64,000 bases of DNA from Apostichopus japonicus (GCF_037975245.1 NC_092563.1:10567001-10631000), one strand, 5' to 3'; positions 44,363-59,400 are shown, counted from the stretch's first letter. Made by a program: numbers and translations. The notes: a model not told the origin generated them from the letters alone.

Positions 44363-45060
44363 CTAATGGCACCTGCAAGGCTTTATATGAACCAGACCAG
44401 AGATGATCATGTGGAATGGACTTTCCAAAAGAAGAAAAGTAGTGCAACCACCTATGCTGCAATTTTTTTTATTGTAAAGAATTTAATCTTAATCAAATGT
44501 TAAAAGCCAATGGTGCTACCAAAAGTGGTTTAAAAAAGTGAGAATGAATATGCTTGTGTCATTACAAGAATCTAAGGGCAACTTAAATAAGTGAACAAAC
44601 CAGAAGTTACATACCTACTTTTACAGCTAAACTGATAATGCATGTACTTGTGGACTACACTGCATATCAAATTTAAACAACAGAAGCTGTGCTCAAACTG
44701 TGGTAGTGAAATGTAAATGATTTGTAGGATAAATGATGTGAATGAGCAATTACAGTTGTTTATGAGACATTTTTATCAGTTATTGTGCTAGGTTTTACTG
44801 AAACTGTAAAATAATGTATTGTCTGAAGTTTCATAAGTTCATTCTCTACAGAAGTGAGATGTATCTCTCATGACTATTACAGTATGGGTGTCAAGCTGGC
44901 AACAAAACATAAACTATAAGAGTAACCTAAACTGCAAGAGAGATTTGGAGTAGCTGCATCTTTTAGGAGTTTGATATCTGAAGCTTCCAATAAGATGTCA
45001 TGCTTACTGTACATGGTTTCCACAGATTGTTCCATATAACTAATAGGAATTACTCTAATG

Positions 45061-45066
45061 AATAAA
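45061..45066 (+). terminator. Candidate PIGO poly(A) signal
   Basis: AATAAA about 700 bases after the PIGO stop codon, just before the repeat-rich convergent region. It is the first canonical hexamer I find downstream of the stop. Confidence 0.45.
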
Positions 45067-45099
45067 GGTGTTGATACTCATGTAAAATCTTTATACCAA

Positions 45100-45400
45100 G
45101 TATAAGAAACACCAATGGATCCCTTTTGAGCACACTGTGTTTGACCTTTGACATCCAATAAAAAAAACAATAGATGCTGTTCAATGTGGGAATCTGACAT
45201 ATCTCATCTAAGACTTTGACCTCTGCTGACCTTTGACCTCTACTAAAACTAAAACTTCATCTACTCAAATATGGGGTAGTGGCATACTAAGTATGAGATT
45301 TTATCCAAGTTTCCCTTGAAGTACTGTGTTTACAAGCAAGGTGTGATATACACACATCATCTACACACACATTTGTGATTTGTTATTGAATTGGATATTA
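45100..45400. repeat. TGACCTTTGACCTC repeat, downstream of PIGO
   Basis: Two diverged units with ACCTTTGACATCC, then a perfect TGACCTTTGACCTC at 45227-45240, TACTAAGTATGAGATTTTAT, GTGTTTACAAGCAAGGTGTG and a CACACA tail. Same family as at 5.8 and 15.1 kb. Confidence 0.72.
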
Positions 45401-45699
45401 AATCCTGTGTGCCTATAAAATTGAAAGTATGTTGCATGACTGGACAATTCACATAATGGGATGTGTATTGCAGACTAACTGGTGGTTGTGAAAGTAAAAC
45501 ATATCCAGTTTTACCACACCTGCTGGCCCAGATTATCACTTAGTAAACTATATTACATATTTATATTTTAGTGTCAAAGATTCTTCTAAAAATGATTGAT
45601 TCCATGCTGAATGAGTGCAACGGTATGTATGTTGACACACTATTGCATAGTGGAATATTAGAGTGTTGTATGTCATCACCTAATATCATAATGTTTATG

Positions 45700-46260
45700 C
45701 CCACATGTACCAGCTATTATCAACAACTGTATGCTAAGTTTGGATACAATCTAATCTGAGGTTGTCGAATTGCAAATTTAAAAATTTGGCCCCTCCCCAA
45801 AAAGAAGGTCTGATAAAAGTTTGTGCCTAAATGATCCGAAAAATATTTTGCCCAGAGTGGCTCAAAAATTTATTTGCCCCCAAAAACTGAAACATATAAA
45901 ATGTTGACCCAAATGGTCCTAAAAATATTGGGCCCAAGGAATGTGTCCCAAAATGGCCCCAGAATTTGTTTGGGCCAAGGTGGTCCCAACAAAATCAGGC
46001 CTACATGTACCAGCCAATAACCAACAACTATATACCAAGTTTGGCTACGATCGGACTTATAGTTGCAGAGTTACTGCAATGTAACGGTCAGTGACAAAAC
46101 AAAAAGGGCACACCTTCTCACTATAATACACGATCTACATAGCAAGTATGACAAATATCCATCACTCCGTTGTTGAGTTATCGCAGATCCAAGCAAGTGT
46201 CACAGATGCACACACACAAACCTGACTTCACAGGTTCCTTTGCTTCCAGCAAAAACCAAG
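45700..46260. repeat. Duplicated ACATGTACCAGC segments with AAATTTGGCCC-like units
   Basis: ACATGTACCAGC(T/C)A then CAACAACT, AAGTTTGG and TACAATC/TACGATC occurs at about 45708-45757 and again at about 46002-46052. Between the two lie short degenerate units built of TGGCCC(C)AAAAAT-like words (45785-45990). The right copy runs on into a CACACACAAACC tail with GACTTCACAGGTTCC, as in the TTTGACCTC family. Confidence 0.6.
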
Positions 46261-49200
46261 AACACATTGGTATACTTCATACTTGGTATGTAGCACCACT
46301 TTAGTGCATACAAGCCAATTGTTTCCTGTGGCAGTCAAGGATCTTCTGAGGTCCATAGAGGTTAAAGACTGATAACAACATAACTTGGACAGGAATTTTA
46401 GAATTTCTTACTTGGTAAGTTCATCCAACTTGAGAATACATTATCTTTATTGTTTTGCAGAGGTTAAATTCTGACAACCCCAAATGCAAAGCTTAGATGA
46501 AATTTGTACAAGTAATCCAAGGCTTTAATTTTCTCAGAGGTCAAAAGTCATTGAGGTCACCAGAAGTGAAAGTCTGAAATCCCTTTTAACACAATTTAAT
46601 CCAAAAGTAAAGGTGGGATGAATTTGACATACTAAATGTGTAGGTATTACTGACCTGCACTCTGTTAAAATGTTCTCATGTAAAATGTGGCAAGGTATCA
46701 CAGTAAAGCCTATTGGCATTATAGTTACAACTTATGATGAGTAACAAAAAGCACTGACAAAATAAGACAAGATTACACAACTTTTACCACTGCAGATGAG
46801 TTTAATTTAGGTGGTCAATCTCAAGCAAATAAAAATATTCTCATCTTCAAATGATTACAAAATAACCATTGCAAATTATGCTTCTATGAAAGTGTCATAT
46901 ATTTCATCTGTGATCCGATCTCTGAGTATTTTACAAGACCAAATATTTAAATGTGCTGCACATGACTGATTCTAGGGTTTTCCAAGGGTGTGATATGAAT
47001 TTGTACAGTGTCAATTTGAATGTGAGGCAACAGCTTTATTGATGATACCTCAACTTAGGTCAATGTAGTTCTCAATACTGCAAACATTGCTAGATCCATT
47101 AGAGATAGTTCAGAATATAGCAAACATTATAATCAACATTAAGAATGCTTGTAAAAGCCAATTTGAGAAGTAATTGACTTTCTAAACTATTACCTTCCAA
47201 ATTAATATCACTGAGTCCGAAACATTATTTTTATCTTCAAGGGTAAATATAGGCAATGGAGATAAATATTCAAAAAGACTTCTGATATGTCCAAATAATG
47301 CTTTGATAATCACCCCGTTGCTTGTAAACAAATATTGTATTCTTCAGAAATGAGAGACAAGTGGAACATGGTCACAATATAAATACATCAATTTTTCATG
47401 GTTTTACCCCTCCCCAATTTCTGGACCCTTTGTTTCCTACACAGTTACAGAAAGTTGCCATGCAGACAACCCAAAGCAAGGATTTGTATCTTGTAATCAG
47501 ATAATTATTCACCTTTGTATGAGGACTATTTTCTCTATCCTTAAATCATGTGATTGATTCCAAAAAAAAAAAAACCGGCAAGGAATGGCATGTTTTAGCA
47601 CAACCATGGGCAGTGGAACACAAAGGAATTGGGGATATAGGCTTCCTGTCTGTGAAAAACCTCAAAACTGCACCAGTTCATACATTAAAAGTGCCTCTTT
47701 TGGTAATGAAAGTACCTGTTTTCCATTTTTGTGGGTAATTGTGCTCCCTGGTATTTCATAAAAGCCTTTATGTAAATTAAAACTTGCTATTAAAAATCCA
47801 CATGTTGATAAGAATAAGAAAAAGTAATAACTAGAAAACGTTTAGTGGTTCCGATGCCCAGACATTCATAGTGTGGGAAGTCGTACATGTTAACATTCAT
47901 GAACTTGTGCACACCAAAATGAAAAGGGATTATGTATTGACTAATGAGGCAACATATAAAGGAAGGTAACTTGAATCCATTATCATGTTGACAAAGTCTA
48001 TTTAGTGACATCATATAAAAACAGTTACAAGAATGAATATTAATGAGGTCAAAGCATGTACTGTATCTATATACTGTACGAACATTGTGTTATGCAAGTA
48101 CATGTATAAAGCTTATTAGACATACTGAGTAAGAATTTTATGTTCACTGATAAATATTCATGCACACAAAAAAACAACATGGTTGTTTGTATGAACGTAG
48201 TGTGGCAAACCTAATATGTCAAGGATCACTTTGATTCTAGTCTTGTTTTTACAACTCATTTCTTGCAATCTGATGAATATTAATGACATAAAGATGGAAG
48301 TGATGATTAATATGCGAGAAACACTACCAAGACCAATAGGTATCATCAACTGACTATGGCCAACATACATACCAAGTATAACATCTATCACATATATCCT
48401 TCTTGAGATACCGTGTTTGCAAGCTAGAGCGTCACAGAAACACACACACCCATCCCCCCCCCCCCTGCTTGACTGCATAGGTTCCAATGGATGCCACAGC
48501 ATCGAAACCAAAAATGTACCTGCATGTTGGTCAAACTTCAAAATACTGAATGCACATCCTGAGGATCCATCTTGTTGAGGAGTTTACTTTGTGGTTGGCC
48601 CTTCAAATCAAAGGCACAGTCCTGTTGCTTCTTGATGTTTGTGCCCCTACAGATTTAACCCTTTCCACTTGTTCCCTTTTCCATGTCATGGTATTTGAAG
48701 GGAATCCCTGTATCAATTTCATTGGCAAGTTCATAAATGACTCCTTTTGGTTCTTGTAGGACATTAGGGGTAAAACAATAATATGGCTACTAATAGAACA
48801 GTTAAATGTCCATCTTTATTCAGTTTGAGAACCAATGATCACATCTACCATCCTGCTCTCAACTTTAACGCAAGACACTGCACAATCCTAAACATGTCAT
48901 GACAGTGTGAAACAACAACACTGATAAATATGTACAAGATATTATTTTAAATGCAATACAATATGTTAAAACTTCAAACAGTTCTCAGTAAAAGATGATT
49001 GCAAATGAACAGAGGAAAGAATAAAATATGAACTTATAAATTATATAAAATAGGCATTTACATAGAGGATATATATACCAACATGAAACAATGCTATTAA
49101 CTGTAACCCAGAATCATCTTATAAGTGCTGTATCAATGAGAGGAGAAGTCTTGCCAAAAGAAAGCTATAATAAGAAACTCTATATCATACTTTATGTCTC

Positions 49201-50196
49201 ATACAGAAAATCAGTTCTGCACTCTGAGTACTCAGTTGCATTAAATATCATGTAAATTTTTAACTTTTGTGGAATTACAAATGTGAAAGGAAATTTATGA
49301 AATACCAATATCAATCATTTTAATGGATGCCAGTGTATAAATTGTTATCACTCAAAATTCAAAAAATTGACAATTGCATCATTTTGTTGATACTACAGGT
49401 ATGCACGAGGACGCAAGTATTGAAGTCACAAAGAGGAACCCATGAGCAATCAATAAAACTTCAATAATATTAATAGATGACCTACATTGAATACTTTTAG
49501 GTGGATCTGGATATGGTGGAAGTGCATGATACCTGTATCTACTGACTAAAGCTTTCATATTTTGTACACACACAAATCTTCCATACAAACGATGAGTGTA
49601 CTTTTGATGTATGAGGCCAGATTCATTTCATTACAAGGTATGTCTTTTTTCTTCTTGACTCAAGCAAACAAGTATGTCATATCAGTGCAACACCCACATA
49701 TTTATCTAAAAGTAAAAGTAAAAAATAAAAATATGTCAAGAGTGCAATTTAGGCAACACACATATGCAGTGAGTAGATAAAGAATTTTAGTTCTTAATGC
49801 AAAAAGAGCAAACTTTCATGCGTCTTAACAAAGAATATACTGCTTAGGAATTAAAAGAGGAGAAACTTGATCTGTGTGCAATGACAGATGATTTGTCTTT
49901 TAAAGTAGTTATTATACTAGACATGCAAATAGTTCAGTAATATTTAAAAAAAAAATATAGATCGGCTAATAAAACCTATTAGGCATGTGCTCCATCAGAT
50001 ACATCAAAAGTATTTACACTTACTGAAAAGATCTATGATCTTGCTTTGCAGTGTGAAAAATCTCTGAGTTAACTCAATCCTACAGTAAGTCCTAAATGAA
50101 TTCCTTTACACATAAAACAGTTGATCTCCTATGAACAGACAACAAGAATAGGGCAATCCTGTAGCTGTCTCTACAGCAATGGTAATCCTCCAACAG
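46260..50196. other. Convergent intergenic region between PIGO and TRPC4AP
   Basis: No gene recognised. Diverged TTTGACCTC-family pieces lie at about 46260-46570 and 48340-48510 (the latter with GAGATACCGTGTTTGCAAGC, a C run and GACTGCATAGGTTCC). A 127-codon minus-strand frame at 48158-48541 overlaps that repeat and is not a gene. The rest is AT-rich unique-looking sequence. Confidence 0.5.
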
Positions 50197-50202
50197 TTTA
50201 TT
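50197..50202 (-). terminator. Candidate TRPC4AP poly(A) signal
   Basis: Minus-strand AATAAA 123 bases after the TRPC4AP stop, directly after the 20-bp tandem repeat. A further hexamer lies near 48815-48820, so alternative ends are possible. Confidence 0.4.
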
Positions 50203-50280
50203 CACTGGGTGATCATTGAATTCACTGGGTGATCATTGAAATCACTGGGTGATCATTGAAATCACTGGGTGATCATTGAA
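50201..50280. repeat. 20-bp x 4 tandem repeat in the TRPC4AP 3' UTR
   Basis: Four units of (T/A)TCACTGGGTGATCATTGAA with exact 20-bp period, differing only at the first base. It lies 45-124 bases past the stop codon, so is very probably transcribed in the 3' UTR. Confidence 0.95.
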
Positions 50281-50324
50281 TTCTCTGGATGTCACTAATT
50301 ATGATACTGCTGCAGAAGGTGGAG

Positions 50325-50483
50325 CTAGTTGACTCTGCTATTCAGATCACAGGTGTCCATTAAGTCTTCTGTCAACAAATTATCCATCTTCAGATAATGG
50401 AGGACAGAGAGTGGCGATTTAATGTCTGAATCAGTTAAAATAGATACAGTATCCCTCCATTTGCTAAAACGTATACAGGATCC
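50325..50483 (-). CDS. TRPC4AP: TRPC4AP window exon 16 (stop)
   Basis: Residues 649-700: GSCIRFSKWRDTVSIL, against human SSCISFSYWKETVSIL, then a variable acidic tail and TAG at 50325-50327. The acceptor is TTGCAG|GGATCC. Confidence 0.95.
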   Translation of the reverse strand, partial: GSCIRFSKWRDTVSILTDSDIKSPLSVLHYLKMDNLLTEDLMDTCDLNSRVN

Positions 50484-53400
50484 CTGCAAGATAAAAACAA
50501 AATTTGACATCAGAATGAGTTTGATTCATCATTTCCTTTAATTCCTTGTTGAAAGCAAAACACAGAGTTGAGATTATGTATGTTTCTGCATTTATCAATG
50601 AATAGAAAGGCACATCAATCAGAGCAAAGACCTCTTAATAATGTTCAAATATTTACCTTTTCTAATGCAGTACAATCTTTTTCTTTGTGGAGATAATGCT
50701 CTTGCCAAAAGAGCAGAAGTTCTCTTAGGTTCTGCAGCAAAAATCCAGGCCTACACTGCTCCTGTTCTTCAGCTCTCAGGTCATGCAGATAAATGGGAAG
50801 ATTGCCTTTCCTCTCAGCAAACATCAAGAAAATTATAGTGGTATTAAGGCAACTAACATTTTCCTGAAATAGAAAGCAAGACATTATTTGTATTCAATGA
50901 ATTTCTTTGTACCAAACTGTAACTGAAGTGAGGAACTTGTACAGAAAAGACAGAAATGAAAACAAACAGTTCTTAGTCAACTTTTCTTTGTAATGTTTTG
51001 TAGCTATACCACATGACAAGTTCACGTGGAACAATATTACAGGACTATAATACTTTTTTTTTTTTTTTTTACGTTACTTATATTAAATATAACTTATTTA
51101 CAGTATGTTGTCCTAGAACAAGACTACCTTTGTATTCTGAGTAGCAGATCCATATTCCCATTTTCTGCAAAGTGATTTTGATTTTAATATTTGATTATAT
51201 TCAAGTATTAAAACTCCTGGAGCTTACCTGTGTAAGTACTTCAACATGTACAACGTTAATGAGTTTGAAGAGAAACTTGAGACGACTCTCCTTCTTCTTG
51301 ATGTGTTGCATAAGGACACAGTTCTGCATTAACCAGTCTGTAACCATAAGAGAGCATTAGCCATTTATGCACATAAGATGTCCACACTCATTAGATATTG
51401 TGTTGTGTGTATCCCTAGCAACCTCTCAAGAAAGACCCTTTATTGTAGTACAAGCTTATTCCTATACTGCTGCCAAAAACAGCCTTGTAAGTACTACTGT
51501 ACATGCTCAATTAATATGTGATGACAACCACACACAACCAAAGATTGAAGGTAAATTTTTTTTCAAAGTAACTAGTCTATCCAGCATGTAACATTTAAGA
51601 TGGAAACCATTAATGATGACAATTAATGATGTACACAAACAATTCTTTCTTTGAAACAGAATATCTTCCTTTAGGGAGACTTTATACTTAAAGCTTACCA
51701 CCATTCTATCACAAGTAATATTTATATTCCACAGTAAGCTTCTGACCTAACAATACCAAACAGTTGCTTCTTTTGACTTACCAAAGTTCTCTTTTTGCTC
51801 CCTCTCAAAATGTTCCAGAGAGAGCACCAAGCATCTGACAAACATGTTGGAATCCACGATGTTGGAATGTACTATGTGCATGAACTTCTTGAACTGTGTA
51901 AAAATTACCAGAGTAAGTTACCTTCATAACATGTACTAACAGAATATACACATTAGGTTATCATAGAAAACATTACATTATTACACCATGGATATAGCAG
52001 TTCCAATAACTTCCAAAAATTAAAAGCATTTGTACATCTTGTCATAACAGTAACTTTATTAAACATAATATCATGTTATTTTCAGTAGTCGATTGATTGA
52101 CAGCCTGGTATCAATACTTTACTATGAATTAACGGAATATGACCCTTACTGACCTTCTCTTCATTTGTGATGACCTTGTTGAACCGCTGATAAGCACCAA
52201 TATTGAACTTCATTAGCTCTGCTAGGAGGTCAAAATAGCTCTGAATAACCTCTTTGCTCTTATTCTCCGTCTCTAAGAGATGTCTGATGATGTGCTGCAA
52301 TAGTAAGTTAAATCTTACACTTTGAGTAATTTATTTGCACAAACCTGGCAAATTACTTCACATGAGTATTGTGATCTAACAGTTTCACTTGCTGCAATGG
52401 AACACTACCAACGTACATGACTTTGACACAACAACTGAGAGTAAATACATATTGCTCACCATGATGAAAACTCTGTGGTTCTGCTGACATAAACTGATAC
52501 AAATTTTCCATATTTATAACATTTTCATAGGAAATATTAAAGTGTTTACAGGTTTAATACCAATTCTTACGGTTGGCTAATATTGCTTATAATGAATTGC
52601 TGAAAATAATGAGGTCCTGGGCAAAATAGGTGTTATACATGGATGCAATACTTTATGATTGTTTTTTGCAAAGCACTTTGCTATGAAATACAAATCAACT
52701 GTTCCCTGTGATACTACTATCTGAAACATTTCCCTACATATCAATTAATACCACAATGTGCTGAGCTCACACTTGACAAAAATCAATTCAATGTTACTAC
52801 ATACTAAAGAACAACTTTCCTGATGGTAGCTGGGGTCTGCTGGTGATGTTGTAACATATGAGAACACAACAACCTAGATAAACATATGTTGGAAATATTC
52901 ACCCGAGGTATAAAGTTATCAGTGATTAGAACTTTGAATATTAATTTCACATTAAATATCCTCAAGCACAGTCAAACCTCAATTTTATTTTTAATCAAAC
53001 CTGTTTCCCCTGGAACAAATTTATTTGATTTATATCTGTACAATAGTCAACAGTATCATCAATACACAGTCCAGTACTTGAAGTTCCATTCATAGATACT
53101 ACGTGCCTAGACATCACAAACATTTGTGTCACATTACAAATCAGTATAATATGTACAGACAGCAAATGACAAGCTACCCTAAAATAAAGGACCACCACTT
53201 GTACCAACATGTCTGAATAATCTAGGTTTCACTGTATAAACAACAGGAAACTTACCTCAAGTAAACCCTTCTTAAGAAGAAATGTCTGGTCTGCAAAGGA
53301 TGTCTTCCCTCTCAAGAAACTTTCAACAGCTCGGGCCAACCAAAACCTGATTGAAATTGAATATAAAATGATATTGACAGTCTGATCTCAAGTTTCTATG

Positions 53401-56400
53401 TTTCTAGAAAGTTTTGATAAATATTTGTACTTTGCACTTTAGTTCACACAATTGAATGACAATGAACACAGGTTTGGAAGCTAAGGCAATTTTTGAAATA
53501 TTTTATTGTCTTCTTTGAAAATAGGAACAACACATTTTTCAAATGATATATGTGGGCTTGTAATTAGGGGTTAAGTTATTCAGAGATAAAGTAAGAAATT
53601 TTGATGAGTGCAACTCTTCACATCATAGTTTACAAAAGTTTCACAGATTTATCAAACCTCAAATGTGTTTATCTTGGAAACCAAAAGCGCTTTTCGAAAA
53701 ATTTAAACAGAGTTTAAATGAGATTATCATACACAACAAATGTACTGAATATGGGGCAAATTGGCTGAGTGTTTGTAGTATTTTAAACAAATATCAAATA
53801 AATACTATCTATGGACAGCAGAATTGAGCAGTGCCTATAATTGTGTGTAACTTGGAGGACAGATTATGTCCAATGCAGCCTGGCTGGAAGTTAGGTTGCA
53901 GCCCCCCCAGGATCAGCATCCAACTTTGGACACAATACCTCAATAGCCAGTACAAATATCAAGTTGCTCTGACAGAGTGAACTTTACCTTCATTCCCATT
54001 GTGTCAATCAATTCTGAATGAGGCCAGCAACTGTCATACAATTTAAATAGACGACAGAAATATTTCAAAGGATCCTTCTAAATTGGTTCAAACAGGAAAA
54101 AAGCATTTACCAGTAATACCATTAGAAGGAAGATGCAATTGTAAACACAATAGCCAGCGGTTCTTGAAATTACACTATCAACTTGTACCAGACAGATGTC
54201 ACATAACATGACACCGAACGCTACTTGTACTTGGTCACAAGATGTTAATGTTCACATGCTTGCAAGACTTTAGAATCTCATGGGTTCTACAGATGTTTGC
54301 CCTCCATAAAAAATGGTCCTCAAATGCAAACAAATCTGCATATTAAGTTTGAAGTTCAAACAAGTTGCCATCTGGAAAAAACCTTTCTTGCTAAGATTTT
54401 AATTTCCATCCTCTGTTGACCTCACATAATATTTGACATTCACAAATGCAATAGAGATGATGAACAATCACTATATTGAACAATGACAATATAAACAAAC
54501 ACCGTGCATGAAGTCCAAGCCAGTTATGATTTTGGATTTCGTAAACAGGGCAAGGTGTCAAATCAACATGCAGGGACAACACACAGTCATGATTGCATAC
54601 ATACTGTTTGTATACCGCACAAAATCTTGAAGTTGTTTGAATAAAATAACAAAAGGTACAAACATATAAAATCAAAATACCTAAATGGAGAGTCCTCAGG
54701 TTCTGATTTGGTAACTTCTACCAGTCTGGTAAGAATTCCTTTTGGAGAGTTACACAGCAGATTCCTGTAATTAAAGTTTTTAATTAATAACATTTAAAAT
54801 TCACTGACAATTTGTATTTTCCACTGCTTCAAATATCTCTACAGAATTCTCTTCTTATGAAGCAGTGTGTAACTGTTCCATGATCTTCTCACAAAATAGA
54901 AATACATAGGATAACCAAGACATTGTGGTAAAGCTTTATCTACCAAACCAGATACCAATAGTTGGTTTGACAGTTGGATATGGGTTGATTGTGGTACAGT
55001 CTGTAGGCAGTCACCTCTTTTAGAAGTTTTGCAGATTGTAACCTCTGGTGACCTCAGATTACCGTTTACCTTTCCACAAAAAAATTGAATCTTGTATGAT
55101 CTAGGGTGAATATAAATACCAAGTATGGAACTGAACCATTGCATACTTTTTGAATTACTGTTTACAAGCTGAAAGTCATTTACATACAGACAAACTTACA
55201 AGCCATCACCATCATTTAGATTAATTTCGCCAACAGAAAGGAATCAACAACATAATCTAAATTCAATAGCATACGTCACCAAATAATCTTGTACAGTAAA
55301 GAAAGTCATCTAAGATCTATAACAGGTTCAATCGATATAAGCAGACTGAATATAAACATCAAACTACAAATTATACTATTCTGTAAGTATTGAATGACAC
55401 TGATTTAAAAAGTGTCCGAAATGACAGACACTTTGTAGTTAAGGGAAGAATTCAATAGTCTCTACATAGCATTCATTTCATGCAAAAGTTGAGGAATGTG
55501 TCCTTTGGTTTGCAACTGCAACAATGTGTGAGTGGCACTCAGTGACTCTGGAAATGGGCTAACATTTCTTAAGAAACTCTATCAGAAAGCCATCAGACTT
55601 GGTGATTCCTTAACACGTTTTATATGATAATGTTTCATTAAACGATCAACGCAATATTTCAAGTTTTTACATCAAAGTGATATTTGACCTCTACATATAA
55701 CAATAGTTTTGTACTTTGCCCTCTACAAAAATGAGTGTTTACTAAAGTGGATCCACAAGTCAAGTATGGAGTTCATCAAAGCTTTACCTTTTTGGAGTTA
55801 CCCTGTTTACAAGTATTCAAACTTTGACCTCTGATGGCCTCACATATGAAACCTTTGACCTCTATGAAAACTCATTACGAAACATGCCAGGTGGGAAGTT
55901 CATCCAAGCTTCACTTGGTTATCATGTTTCTTAGAATTTCAGATAATTTTAGTGACCACTTGCAATAGCACAAAATACTTTACAACGGAAGAATAGAGAG
56001 ATAAAACAGTAGATATCTACTCAATATCCTGTGTTTAAGATCACAGAGCTCCAATTCTATACTTAGCTTACTTGTCAACATTTTTGACAGATTCACAAAC
56101 TGGGATGTTGGCCTGTGATGAGATCTTCTCCAGCGATTGTATTTCTTTCTTTGTTAACAGGACGTATTTGTTACTAAGAAAGAGAAAGTAAAAACCTCTT
56201 ACTTTCCTGAGAGTGAACATCCCAGGAAGAAAGCTACAAGTGAATGTCTTCAAGAAGGACATGCATATTAAAGGAAGATCTTGAATGAAACCTGAACACA
56301 AATGTAAACCATTTGGTTCACTGGTGTTGGATTCAGAACTTTATTTATGCGATACATGATCGACATTATATGATATTGAAATTTATTTATTTATTTATAA

Positions 56401-59400
56401 ATGGATCACAAGAGCACATTAATAAAAGAACTCAAACATCAAACTAGCACTGGTGCACCAAATTATTAAGCATTTTAGCAAGGATGAGAGTACCAGGCAT
56501 CTTAATTTTTGTCAAACCTGTAAAATATTTTTGTCAAACATGTATAATATTTATTGAACCAGTGAGCATTGGTTAATGCAAAATTCCTCACTTACTAATG
56601 ACTGTAGTACTTTCTCAATTCTTTCCTCCAATAAATTTAGTGCATAAGACTGCACAGTGTTTAAACTTATGCCACTGTGAACAGCACTAAGCTTCCTGAT
56701 AGCTAATGATTGATTCTCTGTTTCTCATAATTGCACATATGCCAATGTCAAAGAAATGATCACGACAAAAAGCTTTTGCATAATCCATTCAGTTTGATAG
56801 CAATTCTCTCATGTCACACTTGTTAAAAATATATAAAAAATAATTGACAAAACGACTCACTCGTGGTGGTCACAAAATGTGTGAACTAATCGTAAAAACT
56901 GGACTTTGAGGGCAACTTCAGGACTACAGTCACAATTCTGGTTATCACTGTGTATTGGGGATTTGAGAACGCAGTTCCAGATTACACGATCAAATATTGC
57001 ATTGAGACCAGGCATTAACCGACATTTGGAGACTATTTCTTGAACCTGAAAAGAAATGTCATTGAAAGTCTAACTTAAGCAAAGAAAACCTGAAATGCAA
57101 AGCTGTAATGAGGTTTTGATGACATAATTAACCGTATCTTTTAAGAACCTGAAAGTTCTCTTCTTGAATATCATTGCTAACAAGGTTTCCACCGTATGAA
57201 GCATCTACACATAAGATACATAGTTAGTGTTCCTTCTAAAGATAACGTGTTTACAAGGTTTCAGACTAGGCCCTCTACTGATTTTTCACCTCTACTAAAA
57301 TCAGTAAAGTTCATTTTTTTTCTTCACTTTTTCAGATTTGTAGTGAAAACGGCTGTCCAGATGAATAAGCAAACATAACAGCGTTCTATATAAACATACC
57401 TACCAGAGACAAAACTACAGGCATGTCTCTAGGTGCAAAATTTTAAAATTTATCCTATTTCAATTCTTTTTATAATAGCAGTGAAAAAAATGCAAATTTA
57501 TTACTTGAATGCCCGCAAAAACCACAATTTCAAAGACAAACTCTTTTATGAAATATGCTTTGTATTAACACATCTCTACTTTGATATCCTGTTAACAGTA
57601 CACAGAGCACTCCATATGTGATATTTTTAAATTTGCAAGACTGCATGACAAGCTGTCTGATAATAATGATTTCCTCCGAACATACTCTTTTGTTGCTTTC
57701 TTACATTTCACCCACAGACATACATACCTTTTGCCTTTGTTTTCCACCAAGGAGAAGGCACAATACATAGAGAACTTCAACTTTATAGACAACTTGATGC
57801 ATTGCCCTGATGGACTGGGGGAGGGGAATGGCTATGTCATTGAGAGGCAGGTTCAGATAAACTCCAGCCTCATCATTCACAACTTCTGCCAGGGCATCAA
57901 ATGCCATCGAATTGTCCAGCCATGTTACCCAGCTCTCAATCTCACTTACTAGGTTCTGGTAATTTGGTATTTGGCTACTCTCTACAAAAACATAGAAAAA
58001 GATAACATTTACAATCTTGACAAGATGATTTCTGAAATGCCGAAGACAGTAGACATCCTTGAAAGGTTCTCATATCATGATGCTATGTGCCCACAGTTCC
58101 TTATATGTTGACATGTTTAATACTATGGACTCTAAAATCAGTGACTGCAGCCCTTATAACCGAGTAACATGAGTGTATTAATCCAAATGATTGTCATTAT
58201 ATACAGAATAACGATCAGGGCAAAGGGTCCAAACACACCACACGTAAGAGGTACAATGGAATGCTGGTTGAAAAGAAAGCTGCTAGGAGTCAAGAAGAAC
58301 CAAACTGTCTCAAGTACTCCACTCAATTTATACCAGCCACATCACTCAAGTTTGTACCAACTATTTGTACCAACAACAACAATGCAACCACTACTTGACT
58401 TCAGTCTCCTAAATACTTATTACTGTAGAATTCAAACATTTCATATTTATGTCCGAAAATTAACAAAAAGGAAAGAACAAAGAAAAGCAAAGAACAAAAA
58501 TTTATCTTAAGAAACAAAACAGAAAATCAGTTCAATAATTTCACTTGAAATATTGAAATATTATTAAAATTCTGTGCTTCTGTTATACAACAACCTTCAA
58601 AAATGTTGACAAAATGAGCAGCAATTCAAAACATGAGCAAGCAATATAGCTCATGAGAAAGCATGTGTAGACAAACTTATTGATTTCAACTCAATGATCA
58701 TCATATACGCAACCATATAATATAACAACAAATCTTTCCATATTATTCATTCCAAAGTGATTTGACTGTGTTGAACACTTACCTATTTTCTGACATGCAA
58801 TTTGTACCAGTTTTTCCACAAAACTTGGTAGCTCTACCAAAATTTCTGAAGCAAAAACAAAACACAAACAGATAGTTATGACCATATCAATTACCATTTT
58901 CTATTTCATCTCAAATGATGCTGACAATGTTGAACATATGGAGACTTTTAGAGCAATTCATGACAAGTCCTACATGACAAAATTGTGATAAATGCAGCAA
59001 TTCACCAATGATCTCTTATGTGATTCACATAGATACTTTTTATCACTTCTGACCGCTATATACAGTATGACATACAGTTTTGTATTTCATTCAAATATGT
59101 CTAGCATTAAATAGACTGGTTTGTAGTTTGTATAACAATCATATTATTGCTTATTAATTATAGTGAAGAAGCAAACTGAATGTCATATTATAAAACAACG
59201 AAAATGAATTCATCAATAACAGAAATTTCTGAAAGAAGAAGGGGATGTGAACAAGCACAACTAAAATAAGTTACCTTTTCTCATTCTGAAAATTTAAAAA
59301 ACCTCATGACATATTCCAAGTACGGGAACTGTCACCAAAACTTCACAGCCATCACCAACAGCTATGAATTCATGAAAAAGCTTTGTTTGACCAGCAAACT

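Noticed and set aside
48158-48541. A 127-codon minus-strand frame
   Set aside because: It overlaps a TTTGACCTC-family repeat tail and a C run.
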